A DNA stretch of 16,292 nt from Kiloniellaceae bacterium (GTDB taxonomy: Bacteria; Pseudomonadota; Alphaproteobacteria; Kiloniellales; Kiloniellaceae): contig JAJFGM010000275.1 in the NCBI GenBank assembly GCA_021776145.1, positions 1 to 16,292 of the forward strand, given 5' to 3'. A model generated the notes under the pieces. The model ran no database searches and had not been told where the DNA came from. It was given only the letters and a program-made list of their open reading frames with translations. Within the stretch, counting starts at the first letter, position 1. The number at the start of each line of letters is the position of its first letter. The translations under genes and the position numbers were made by a program. This document shows positions 1 through 5,720 of the stretch, piece by piece.

Positions 1-1
1 G

Positions 2-85
2 CTGGCCCTCGAGGAGCTCGGTTTTTTCTCGCGCGAAGTGAAAATTCTCGGCGTCTATCCCGCCAGTTCTTTCCGCAAGGGCTGA
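2..85 (+). CDS. pheA: Prephenate dehydratase, C-terminal end (partial)
   Basis: Only the last 27 codons are inside the window, ending at a TGA at 83-85. The readable tail contains ALEELGFFSREV followed by KILGVYP, which matches the end of the ACT regulatory domain and the C-terminus of stand-alone prephenate dehydratases of alphaproteobacteria. The family converts prephenate to phenylpyruvate in phenylalanine synthesis, and its C-terminal ACT domain senses phenylalanine. The catalytic domain lies upstream and cannot be checked. The call rests on motif memory of a short tail, so the family is fairly sure but nothing can be said about activity. Confidence 0.8.
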   Translation: MALEELGFFSREVKILGVYPASSFRKG

Positions 86-148
86 AGCGGGGCAACGGTG
101 AACCGCAAAAAAAGCTGGCCTGATTTTACGACTTTCGCCGAGCGAAGA

Positions 149-316
149 TCAGTGTGCGGGTAGAATCTGGGTCGCCAGTTGCAGTTCGGCCTCGCGGGCG
201 TCGCGTGCAAGCTCGCGGGCGCGCATGAAATCGCCGTCGGTTTTGGCCTGATCGACCAACGCCCACAGGTCGTCGACGAACTCCCTCGCCTCGGCCTTCA
301 GTGATGTGCTCTCCAT
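149..316 (-). CDS. Small helical hypothetical protein (55 aa)
   Basis: The ATG at 316 is preceded by GGGAGGG with about 5 nt spacing, a strong ribosome-binding site. This decides the start against longer in-frame readings that reach 643. The 55-residue product is rich in Glu, Ala, Arg and Leu (KAEAREFVDDLWALVDQAK near the N-terminus, ARELARDAREAELQL near the C-terminus). It has no Cys, no signal peptide and no membrane segment, and looks like one or two amphipathic helices. It is convergent with pheA. I do not recognise the family. It could be a small helical adaptor or regulator, but no function can be assigned. Confidence 0.6.
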   Translation of the reverse strand: MESTSLKAEAREFVDDLWALVDQAKTDGDFMRARELARDAREAELQLATQILPAH

Positions 317-420
317 TGGATCCCTCCCGCAATGGCTATCCCTATTCGAGCCAGACACGGACTTTCGCAGGCAATCGTTAAGACGGCCTTGCCCGGCAGT
401 CGAAGTCCGAAGCAAGCCGC

Positions 421-621
421 TCAGGGCATATATAAATCGAGGATGACCAACGACCCCGGCAATGTACCGATCGCGCTGCCGGCCAACATCGCCAGCCGGC
501 CAGCCGCATCGTCCCAAAGCCGGCGCTGGGCAAGAAGCCCACCCAGGGAAGCACCGATGGTTCCCGGAACGAAGATCATACCGATCAAAAGCGCCAAATG
601 TATCGCATAGGACGTAAGCAT
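421..621 (-). CDS. Small hydrophobic membrane protein (66 aa), hypothetical
   Basis: The ORF begins with an ATG at 621 and ends at 421. The product has two hydrophobic stretches, roughly residues 5-30 (HLALLIGMIFVPGTIGASLG) and 44-63 (LAMLAGSAIGTLPGSLVILD), separated by a charged loop with RR, W and DD. That is the layout of a two-helix inner-membrane miniprotein with a cytoplasmic loop. The Shine-Dalgarno is weak, so the start is uncertain. It lies upstream of the 55-aa ORF on the same strand, about 105 nt away, and the two could share a transcript. I do not recognise the family. A spurious ORF is possible because GC-rich DNA often yields hydrophobic reading frames. Confidence 0.45.
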   Translation of the reverse strand: MLTSYAIHLALLIGMIFVPGTIGASLGGLLAQRRLWDDAAGRLAMLAGSAIGTLPGSLVILDLYMP

Positions 622-679
622 GCGCAGGAGCCTGCACGCCCAAACATTGCCGCTTTGTTAGAAAAGGAGGTTAACCGCC

Positions 680-781
680 GTGGGGGACGCTGATTTGTCT
701 TTGAAACCCAATTTTGTCACGGATAGACACATTACCGGATGGATTAAGGCTCAATTAGTCAATTATTTTTCAGCCGGTTAG
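680..781 (+). CDS. Candidate 33-aa mini-ORF with strong Shine-Dalgarno
   Basis: AAGGAGG at 664-670 lies 9 nt before a GTG at 680, and the frame stays open for 33 codons to a TAG at 779-781. The product would begin MGDADLSLKPNF and end LVNYFSAG; it is polar with one Trp. The local DNA is distinctly AT-richer than the surrounding genes and the codons are not GC3-biased, which argues against a long-standing coding region. The ribosome-binding site is the best match to the anti-Shine-Dalgarno that I saw in the window. It is downstream of and convergent with yciB. It may be a real small protein or a chance site in a promoter region. Confidence 0.25.
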   Translation: MGDADLSLKPNFVTDRHITGWIKAQLVNYFSAG

Positions 782-833
782 CCAAGGTTGCCCAACGGGA
801 GCAGCGCCACGATTGGCCTCTGCCTGTCGAAGT

Positions 834-1406
834 TTACGTTTCGTCGGCGCCTTCCGGTTCCGGCGGGCTGTGATCGCGCAACAGAAACGCCTGACTGGCG
901 GCGAAGACAACGGTCAGCAGCATGACCCCGAAAACCTTGAAGCTGACCCAGAAATCTGTCGTTTGGGTGCGCCAGACGATCTCGTTGAGGATCGCCATGG
1001 CGGCGAAAAATATTCCGAATCGCAGGGTCAGCTTTCGCCAGCCTGCCTGGTCGAGGCTCCATGCCGCGGCAAACAACGGCTTCAACAGCGGTTTGTTGAA
1101 AAGGAGGCCACCAAGCAGAATGACTGAAAACAGGGCCTGAACGATAGTCGGCTTCATCTTGATGAAGGTCTCGTCGTTGAGCCACAGCGTCAATCCGCCG
1201 AACACCCCAACGACGACCGCGGTCACCAGCGGCATCATCGGGACACGCTTTTCCACCAAAAGCCAAACGGCCAGCGACACCAGCGTTGCGCCCATCAAGG
1301 CTGCCGTGGCCATCAACAGGTCGAACGCCATATAGGCCAGGAAAAATACCGCCAGCGGCCCGAATTCAACGGCCGGCTTCAACCAGACTGGCGATTTTTG
1401 CGACAT
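834..1406 (-). CDS. yciB: Inner membrane septation protein A / YciB family
   Basis: The product is 190 aa from the ATG at 1406. It opens with MSQKSPVWLKPAVEFGPLAVFF, the typical start of the YciB/IspZ (septation protein A) family, and continues with FNKPLLKPLF, WRKLTLRFGIFF and NEIVWRTQTTDFWVSFKVFG, all hallmark segments. It has about five membrane-spanning helices, and the length is normal for the family. YciB proteins sit in the inner membrane and affect cell-envelope integrity and division; the molecular role is not settled. In-frame codons reach 1583, but the family N-terminus begins at 1406. The Shine-Dalgarno is weak. The acidic tail PPEPEGADET is probably cytoplasmic. Confidence 0.93.
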   Translation of the reverse strand: MSQKSPVWLKPAVEFGPLAVFFLAYMAFDLLMATAALMGATLVSLAVWLLVEKRVPMMPLVTAVVVGVFGGLTLWLNDETFIKMKPTIVQALFSVILLGGLLFNKPLLKPLFAAAWSLDQAGWRKLTLRFGIFFAAMAILNEIVWRTQTTDFWVSFKVFGVMLLTVVFAASQAFLLRDHSPPEPEGADET

Positions 1407-1702
1407 GAACGATTCTCTCGCAAGGGCTCTCAATTGACCACCCGCTCCGAACGGGCCTGGCGTAACGATCAAATGGCCTCGCAGATCCGTTGCGCATTTG
1501 ATCCGGGCTAAGTCTGCATGCGGGGGTAGCCGGAGGTGTTCATTAAAGGACTCCGGCGTGAATATGCAAGCGCGGCGCGACACACCCCCAAGACCAAACC
1601 CCCGGGGATGCCATGCATTCGCCGAAAATGCCGAATGTTAAGCGTGTCTAAATCAACATCTGCGAGACTCCCGCCATCGCTCACTTGCCAGGATGGCATA
1701 CC
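1407..1702. other. Non-coding divergent gap with several inverted repeats
   Basis: This 296-bp gap lies between the divergent yciB and lipoprotein genes. No ORF here is convincing. It holds four hairpin-capable segments in under 200 bp: CCCG/CGGG around 1441-1455, GATCAAATG/CATTTGATC at 1467-1503, GCCGGAG/CTCCGGC at 1529-1557, and CATTCG/CGAATG at 1616-1637. None is followed by a T-run, so they do not look like simple terminators. Promoters for both flanking genes must lie here, but I could not identify -35/-10 pairs with confidence. Confidence 0.5.
1467..1503. other. Long stem-loop / inverted repeat
   Basis: Perfect 9-bp arms GATCAAATG (1467-1475) and CATTTGATC (1495-1503) enclose an inner 4-bp pair, CGCA (1480-1483) and TGCG (1491-1494), around a 7-nt loop. 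A 4-nt bulge (gcct) sits on the left. Together this gives a 13-bp interrupted stem. There is no T-run on either strand after it, so an operator or an RNA element in a 5' leader is more likely than a terminator. Confidence 0.5.
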
Positions 1703-2317
1703 ATGCGTTTGATATGGGCGTCTCTAGCCCTGCTCTCACTTTCCGGCTGCGCGTTGCCGCCTGCTCTTACCTTCGCTTCGCTGGCGCTGGACATCTCCAG
1801 CTATGCCTTGACCGGCAAGGGTACGATCGACCATGGCATCTCGATGGTCGCGCAGCAGGACTGCGCTGTTCTGCAGTTGACCCAAGGACATCTTTGCCGC
1901 GAACCGTCGCGTTATGAGGCACAGGAGCTGGCGGCCCTGACACCGCTGCCGGCGGCGGCGCACAACGGCCAACTGGCCGCTTATTACGCGCCAGCGACAA
2001 CGCCCTCGAGTCCCACCGACTTGAACCGCGCCACCGCCAACGACCAGGCCTTGGCGTGGGCGTGGCCGAATTTGTCCACGCGCATGTTGCCGACTTCGAA
2101 CCCCAGCGTCTTCGTCGCCGCCAACTACGCCCAATCCCTGGCACCATCCGCCACATCGCCGACCGCGCCGCCAACCACGCCCCCGGCCGCGCCGTCCGGG
2201 CAGCCGCCGGTCGCCCTGCCGCCGCAGAGCGCCTCGATTCTGGTGATCACCGGTGAAGGTTTGACGCAGGTCCCGCATGGCACCTTCCTGCCTACGCTCA
2301 ACGACGCCGAAGGCTGA
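1703..2317 (+). CDS. Outer-membrane-type lipoprotein, hypothetical
   Basis: From the ATG at 1703 the product is 204 aa and begins MRLIWASLALLSLSGCALPP. This is a short signal peptide with an LSGC lipobox, so Cys16 should be lipidated. AGGA at 1690-1693 gives a ribosome-binding site 9 nt away. After the signal comes a segment LDISSYALTGKGTIDHGISM, then QDCAVLQ and HLCRE, with two Cys. I recall this S-Y-A-TGK-(x)-DH-S-x-QDC-x-x-CR pattern from short uncharacterised alphaproteobacterial lipoproteins. The middle is low-complexity and Pro/Ala/Thr-rich (about residues 148-175), probably a flexible linker, and the C-terminal 30 residues contain ILVITGEGLTQ. The function is unknown. Confidence 0.8.
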   Translation: MRLIWASLALLSLSGCALPPALTFASLALDISSYALTGKGTIDHGISMVAQQDCAVLQLTQGHLCREPSRYEAQELAALTPLPAAAHNGQLAAYYAPATTPSSPTDLNRATANDQALAWAWPNLSTRMLPTSNPSVFVAANYAQSLAPSATSPTAPPTTPPAAPSGQPPVALPPQSASILVITGEGLTQVPHGTFLPTLNDAEG

Positions 2318-2353
2318 TTCTTTCAACCTCGACCCGCCGGATCCCGAGGCTCT

Positions 2354-3046
2354 TTACCCGCGCCCTTTGCGCTCGCTGTCGTAAATCCGCGCCAGTCGGC
2401 CCGGCGAGACCCCGAGGTGAAACAGGGCATGGAGCTTTAGCCAGCCCCACACTATGGAGACCGGCTGGCGCCCCTCGAAACGCCGTGAAGAGGTAACCAG
2501 CGGCGGATCGCCGATACAGCAAGTCGGCCCGGCCCGCTCCATGCGACGCACGAAATCGTAGTCTTCCATCAGGGCGATGGGGCGGATCCCGCCTAACTGC
2601 CGGTAAACCTCGGCTCGCACAAATACGCCGGAATCGCCGTAGTAGACGCCGCGCGCGCGGATCCAGCCATAGAACCCTTCAAGCCAACGGCTGAAGGCCG
2701 CTCCGCCGTCGAAAAGCAGTCGGAAATTTCCACCAATCAGTTCCGGTCGCCTCGCGAGTCGGTTTCGAATTGCGGCAAGCCCGCCAGCGGGAAAGCGGGA
2801 ATCGGCGTGCAGAAACAACAGCACGTCGCCCCGCGCCAACCGGGCGGCCGCGTCAATTTGAGTTCCGCGTCCGCGCGCGACACGAATCACCTTTGCGCCA
2901 ATTCCACGCGCCAAGCTGCATGTCGCATCGTCGCTGCCGCCATCGGCGACGATAACTTCGCGGGCTTCGCTCTGCCGCTCGAGCATAGCAAGCAACTCGG
3001 GGAGGTTCGCGGCCTCATTCAACGTCGGTATGATGACCGAAATCAT
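2354..3046 (-). CDS. Family-2 glycosyltransferase, TIGR04283-like
   Basis: From the ATG at 3046 the product is 230 aa. It starts MISVIIPTLNEAANLPELL, the GT-A nucleotide-binding strand of family-2 glycosyltransferases, followed by VIVADGGSDD (about 31-40), FLHADSRFP (78-86, the metal-binding DxD-like site), GDSGVFVR (137-144) and MEDYDFVRRM (160-169, with the candidate catalytic acidic pair). Length and motif set fit the TIGR04283 transferases. Some members are annotated in arsenosugar synthesis, but most are uncharacterised. The TIGR04282 (DUF2064) partner often found beside them is absent here. An upstream TTG at 3076 would add ten residues but lacks a ribosome-binding site. The sugar donor and acceptor cannot be told from sequence. 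Confidence 0.85.
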   Translation of the reverse strand: MISVIIPTLNEAANLPELLAMLERQSEAREVIVADGGSDDATCSLARGIGAKVIRVARGRGTQIDAAARLARGDVLLFLHADSRFPAGGLAAIRNRLARRPELIGGNFRLLFDGGAAFSRWLEGFYGWIRARGVYYGDSGVFVRAEVYRQLGGIRPIALMEDYDFVRRMERAGPTCCIGDPPLVTSSRRFEGRQPVSIVWGWLKLHALFHLGVSPGRLARIYDSERKGRG

Positions 3047-3204
3047 GCCGACCAACCCGAATTCGCCGTTATCCAAACCGAATGATGTGTCATTTGAGTA
3101 AACTCCGTCGCTCTCTTAACGAATTTGCAAGGCGCCGTCTGGCAAAAAACAGGGAGGGCCAGGCCACCACTTAGTCCACGATCCTAGCAAGGGGAGCCGC
3201 AGAC

Positions 3205-3630
3205 GTGCTGCAATCGCAAGTTCAAGAGACCTTCGCCGGCGCCATGAAATCCCCCGCCGCCACACCGCCATCGGATACGGCCAGGCAGTTCGCACAGGAC
3301 GGTGAAAACGACCCATTCCTCGAACACTATTTCAAACGCATCGACCCCAGCGTCGCGGGCTCTTTCAACGATGAGCAGCGCGCCGCAATCAAGGCGATGT
3401 TCGGCGCCCGGGGCATCGCACGCCATAGTTTCGAAGTGCGCCGCACGCTGCCCATCTTTTGGCGCCGTTACTACCTGGTTGTCTTGATGGGGCGGGAACG
3501 CCGCGATATCTCGCGCCTTTTCGGCGGCGGTGTCGTGTCTTTTCTTTTCGAACTCGCCGGCCACGCAATCACCGCCGGGCTCTGCCTGCTGCCGCTGGCT
3601 GCCCTGCTTGTAGCGATCAGAACCTTCTAG
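3205..3630 (+). CDS. Small tail-anchored membrane protein, hypothetical
   Basis: The start is a GTG at 3205 with AAGGGGAG at 3189-3196, 8 nt away. The 141-aa product has a cytoplasmic part with DPFLEHYFKRIDPSVAGSF and NDEQRAAIKAMFG (about 41-67), then a basic block with FWRRYYLVVLMGRERRDISRLF (84-105), and a C-terminal hydrophobic helix of about 28 residues (109-137). I recall similar short proteins in Rhodospirillales, some misannotated as shikimate-pathway enzymes. There is no enzymatic domain to support such a label. The arrangement suggests a soluble helical domain tethered to the inner membrane. It is divergent from the glycosyltransferase. The function is unknown. Confidence 0.7.
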   Translation: MLQSQVQETFAGAMKSPAATPPSDTARQFAQDGENDPFLEHYFKRIDPSVAGSFNDEQRAAIKAMFGARGIARHSFEVRRTLPIFWRRYYLVVLMGRERRDISRLFGGGVVSFLFELAGHAITAGLCLLPLAALLVAIRTF

Positions 3631-3896
3631 AGAAGCATTCAATGTGTAGAGCAAATCTGTCCGAATAGAGTGAACCGAACCGATTCGGTCGATTCGCACT
3701 TTGCTCTTGGGCGCGATCGACCTCGGACTTGCTGCACAACGGACGGATTGACGTTCCATTTCGATCCAGAATGAAACGATCAGGCTCTTGGTATCGATAT
3801 CCCGCCCTGAAGCCGCTCAGCGGCCCTCGCACCGACTTCGGCGACACACCACCCCCGATAAACTCTAGCTGCACCGTGGCGGCGTCAGGATCCCGC
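3631..3896. other. Non-coding convergent gap
   Basis: About 266 bp lie between the tail-anchored protein and the stop of the EAL protein. I see no supported gene. A 6-bp hairpin, ACCGAA/TTCGGT at 3674-3689, overlaps a direct repeat of CGATTCG (3681-3697), but no T-run follows it. Reading frames that cross this gap are not GC3-biased and do not resemble known proteins. Confidence 0.4.
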
Positions 3897-5045
3897 TCAT
3901 GCGGCCAGCAGCAAAGCCATCGCCTCGCCGGGTACCGGCGGGCTGAAATAGAACCCCTGGCAGGAATCGCAGTGCAAGCGGCGCAGCAGCTCGAACTGCT
4001 CGGCACGCTCGACCCCCTCGACCAGAACAATCAGGTCCTGCCGCCGCGCCCAGGTAATGATCGCGCCCAGTTCCCTGGCCGCGACCGGTCCCGCCGGCGG
4101 CGGCGTCCCCAGGTTGGCGATAAAGCTGCGGTCGATCTTCACTTTGTCAAGATGCAAGGCGCGCAGCAGTGACAATGAAGCGTAGCCGGTTCCCAGGTCG
4201 TCGAGCGCCAAGCGCACGCCCAATTCACGCAGTCTCGCGAGATGGGCGTTGATATCGCCGAGATCGCCCGGCGCGACACTTTCGGTGAGTTCAAGCTCGA
4301 TGCGGCACGGGTCGAGATCCGAATTGGAAACAATACGGGCCAAGCGTTCGACGGAAACATTCGATGCGAACTGGCTGAGCGAGACATTGACCGCCAAGTC
4401 GATCTCGTGCCCAGCGTCGCGCCGCCAGGCGGCGACCTGTGCACAGGCGTTTTCCAGCGCCCACTCGCCGATCTCCGCCATGGTTCCCTTGTCTTCTGCG
4501 GCTGAAATGACTTCTTGCGGCGAGGTGAAGCCTTGCTCGGCATCGAGCACTCGAACCAAGGCTTCGACGCCGATGATCTGCCCGTCACCGACATCGATCT
4601 GCGGCTGATAGAACAGCCCGAGGCGATCCAAATCCAGGGGTCCAGGATCGGCCCCCGACAGCGGCCGCGACGGCGCGCGGCGAAGCCCACCACCCCAGGT
4701 TCGGGCATCCTCCGCTGCCTTGGCGGCAGCGGCCATGAGTCTGTCGGGATCGCCGGCAGCGCGGGGATAGTGCGCCAATCCGGCGCCGGTGACGCCAGAT
4801 CGCGCGGCGATTTCTTCGGCCCGCTGGCTCTCGCCGTGCAGCAAGACCACGCAGCTCTGCGGATCCGGCTGAAACCAAACCGCTTCGTCGACGTCGAGGG
4901 GCGCGGCGCCCGCGATGAGAAGATGCAACAGACCGACCCGGTCTTGCGACCGAAGTTCAGAGCCAAAGGATTCTTGCCGATGCAAGGCGCCGACCAGGTC
5001 GTCGTGAAACAGCAGCCGCACCGGAAGAGAGGAATCGTCGGTCAT
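3897..5045 (-). CDS. EAL-domain c-di-GMP phosphodiesterase with degenerate GGDEF half
   Basis: The 382-aa protein has an EAL domain at about 140-380. The catalytic set is visible: EAL at 161-163, N220 in NVSLSQF, E252 in ELTES, D282-D283 in LDDLGTGYASLS, K303 in KIDRSF, E343 in VEGVE and Q363 in CQGFYFSPP. This suggests an active phosphodiesterase that hydrolyses c-di-GMP to pGpG. The first 115 residues resemble the remains of a GGDEF domain (GAGLAHYPRAAGDPDRLMAAA is like its C-terminal part), but there is no GGDEF motif, so it probably serves as a sensory or regulatory module. No membrane segment is seen, so the protein should be cytosolic. It is divergent from mmcB. The Shine-Dalgarno before the ATG at 5045 is poor. 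Confidence 0.9.
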   Translation of the reverse strand: MTDDSSLPVRLLFHDDLVGALHRQESFGSELRSQDRVGLLHLLIAGAAPLDVDEAVWFQPDPQSCVVLLHGESQRAEEIAARSGVTGAGLAHYPRAAGDPDRLMAAAAKAAEDARTWGGGLRRAPSRPLSGADPGPLDLDRLGLFYQPQIDVGDGQIIGVEALVRVLDAEQGFTSPQEVISAAEDKGTMAEIGEWALENACAQVAAWRRDAGHEIDLAVNVSLSQFASNVSVERLARIVSNSDLDPCRIELELTESVAPGDLGDINAHLARLRELGVRLALDDLGTGYASLSLLRALHLDKVKIDRSFIANLGTPPPAGPVAARELGAIITWARRQDLIVLVEGVERAEQFELLRRLHCDSCQGFYFSPPVPGEAMALLLAA

Positions 5046-5162
5046 GAGGTCGCTGCTGCCATCAGGTGAGGCAAAAGCCCCGTCGCTGTGAGTTTATAGA
5101 ATCGAGGCCGCTGCGATAAGCTGCAAATCGGACGGCCTCTGGAGCCGTAGCTTAAGGCCAAA

Positions 5163-5196
5163 GCCTTCACAGATGGTTCACTGCAGGCGTGAAGGC
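5163..5196 (+). promoter_or_regulatory. Hairpin at the mmcB 5' end
   Basis: GCCTTCAC (5163-5170) and GTGAAGGC (5189-5196) are perfectly complementary with an 18-nt loop that contains the ATG at 5173. An alternative stem, AAGGC (5154-5158) with GCCTT (5163-5167), uses the same bases and would exclude the first. Which one forms depends on where the transcript starts. Confidence 0.35.
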
Positions 5197-5694
5197 CATT
5201 GCACCCACCCCGCCAATGGACTGGTACATGATGTGACCGACGAAACAGATGCCGAACCGGCAAGCAGCGGCCGCGACAGGCTGGCCTTCGATCTAGCGCG
5301 CGGCATTGGGCGGGCGCTGGCGGACCACGGTATTGCCAGCCTCACCGAGTTCACCTTGCGGTCTGGCCGTCGCGTCGACGTCATCGGCCTCGACAAGCAG
5401 GGTCGCATCACGATCATCGAGATAAAATCGAGCCTCGAAGATTTTCGCAGCGACCAGAAGTGGCCGGAATACTTGGAATACTGCGATAATTTCTACTTCG
5501 CCGTTCCGCAGGGCTTCCCTCAGGACGTACTACCGTCGGAGGTTGGATTGATGATTGCCGATCCTTACGGCGCTGCGATTCTGCGCGATTCGCCGGACTT
5601 CGCACTGAATGCGGGGCGGCGGCGGGCGCTGTTCCTGCAATTCGCCCGGGCCGCCGGCAAACGGCTGCGACAATTCACCGACCCGCGGCCTTGA
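5173..5694 (+). CDS. mmcB: MmcB family DNA repair protein
   Basis: The 173-aa reading frame carries FTLRSGRRVDVIGLDKQGRI then TIIEIKSSLEDFRSDQKW, followed by YLEYCDNFYFAVPQGFP, LPSEVGLMIAD and GRRRALFLQFARAAGKRLRQF. This is the MmcB family (mitomycin sensitivity in Caulobacter), a PD-(D/E)xK nuclease-like fold with the D...E-x-K core (RVDVIGL, IEIKS). The family is linked to DNA damage tolerance. The true start is unsure: the first 20 codons from the ATG at 5173 do not look conserved, and a GTG at 5233 (MTDETDAEPASSGRDR) may be the real one. No GTTC-N7-GTTC LexA box was seen upstream. It is convergent with hldE. Confidence 0.87.
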   Translation: MVHCRREGHCTHPANGLVHDVTDETDAEPASSGRDRLAFDLARGIGRALADHGIASLTEFTLRSGRRVDVIGLDKQGRITIIEIKSSLEDFRSDQKWPEYLEYCDNFYFAVPQGFPQDVLPSEVGLMIADPYGAAILRDSPDFALNAGRRRALFLQFARAAGKRLRQFTDPRP

Positions 5695-5720
5695 GAATTG
5701 CCGAAGAATGGGAATTTCGA

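Noticed and set aside
134..146. TTCGC/GCGAA hairpin between pheA and the 55-aa gene
   Set aside because: A 5-bp stem with a 3-nt loop and no clean T-run on either side; could be chance.
1558..1641. A 27-codon ORF with AAAGGA 7 nt before its GTG in the hairpin-rich gap
   Set aside because: The product is Pro/Arg-rich with no recognisable pattern, and the frame runs through the inverted repeats; better explained by non-coding structure.
2327..2349. CCTCG/CGAGG inverted repeat between the lipoprotein and glycosyltransferase stops
   Set aside because: Only 5 bp with a 13-nt loop and a short T-run; too weak to call a terminator.
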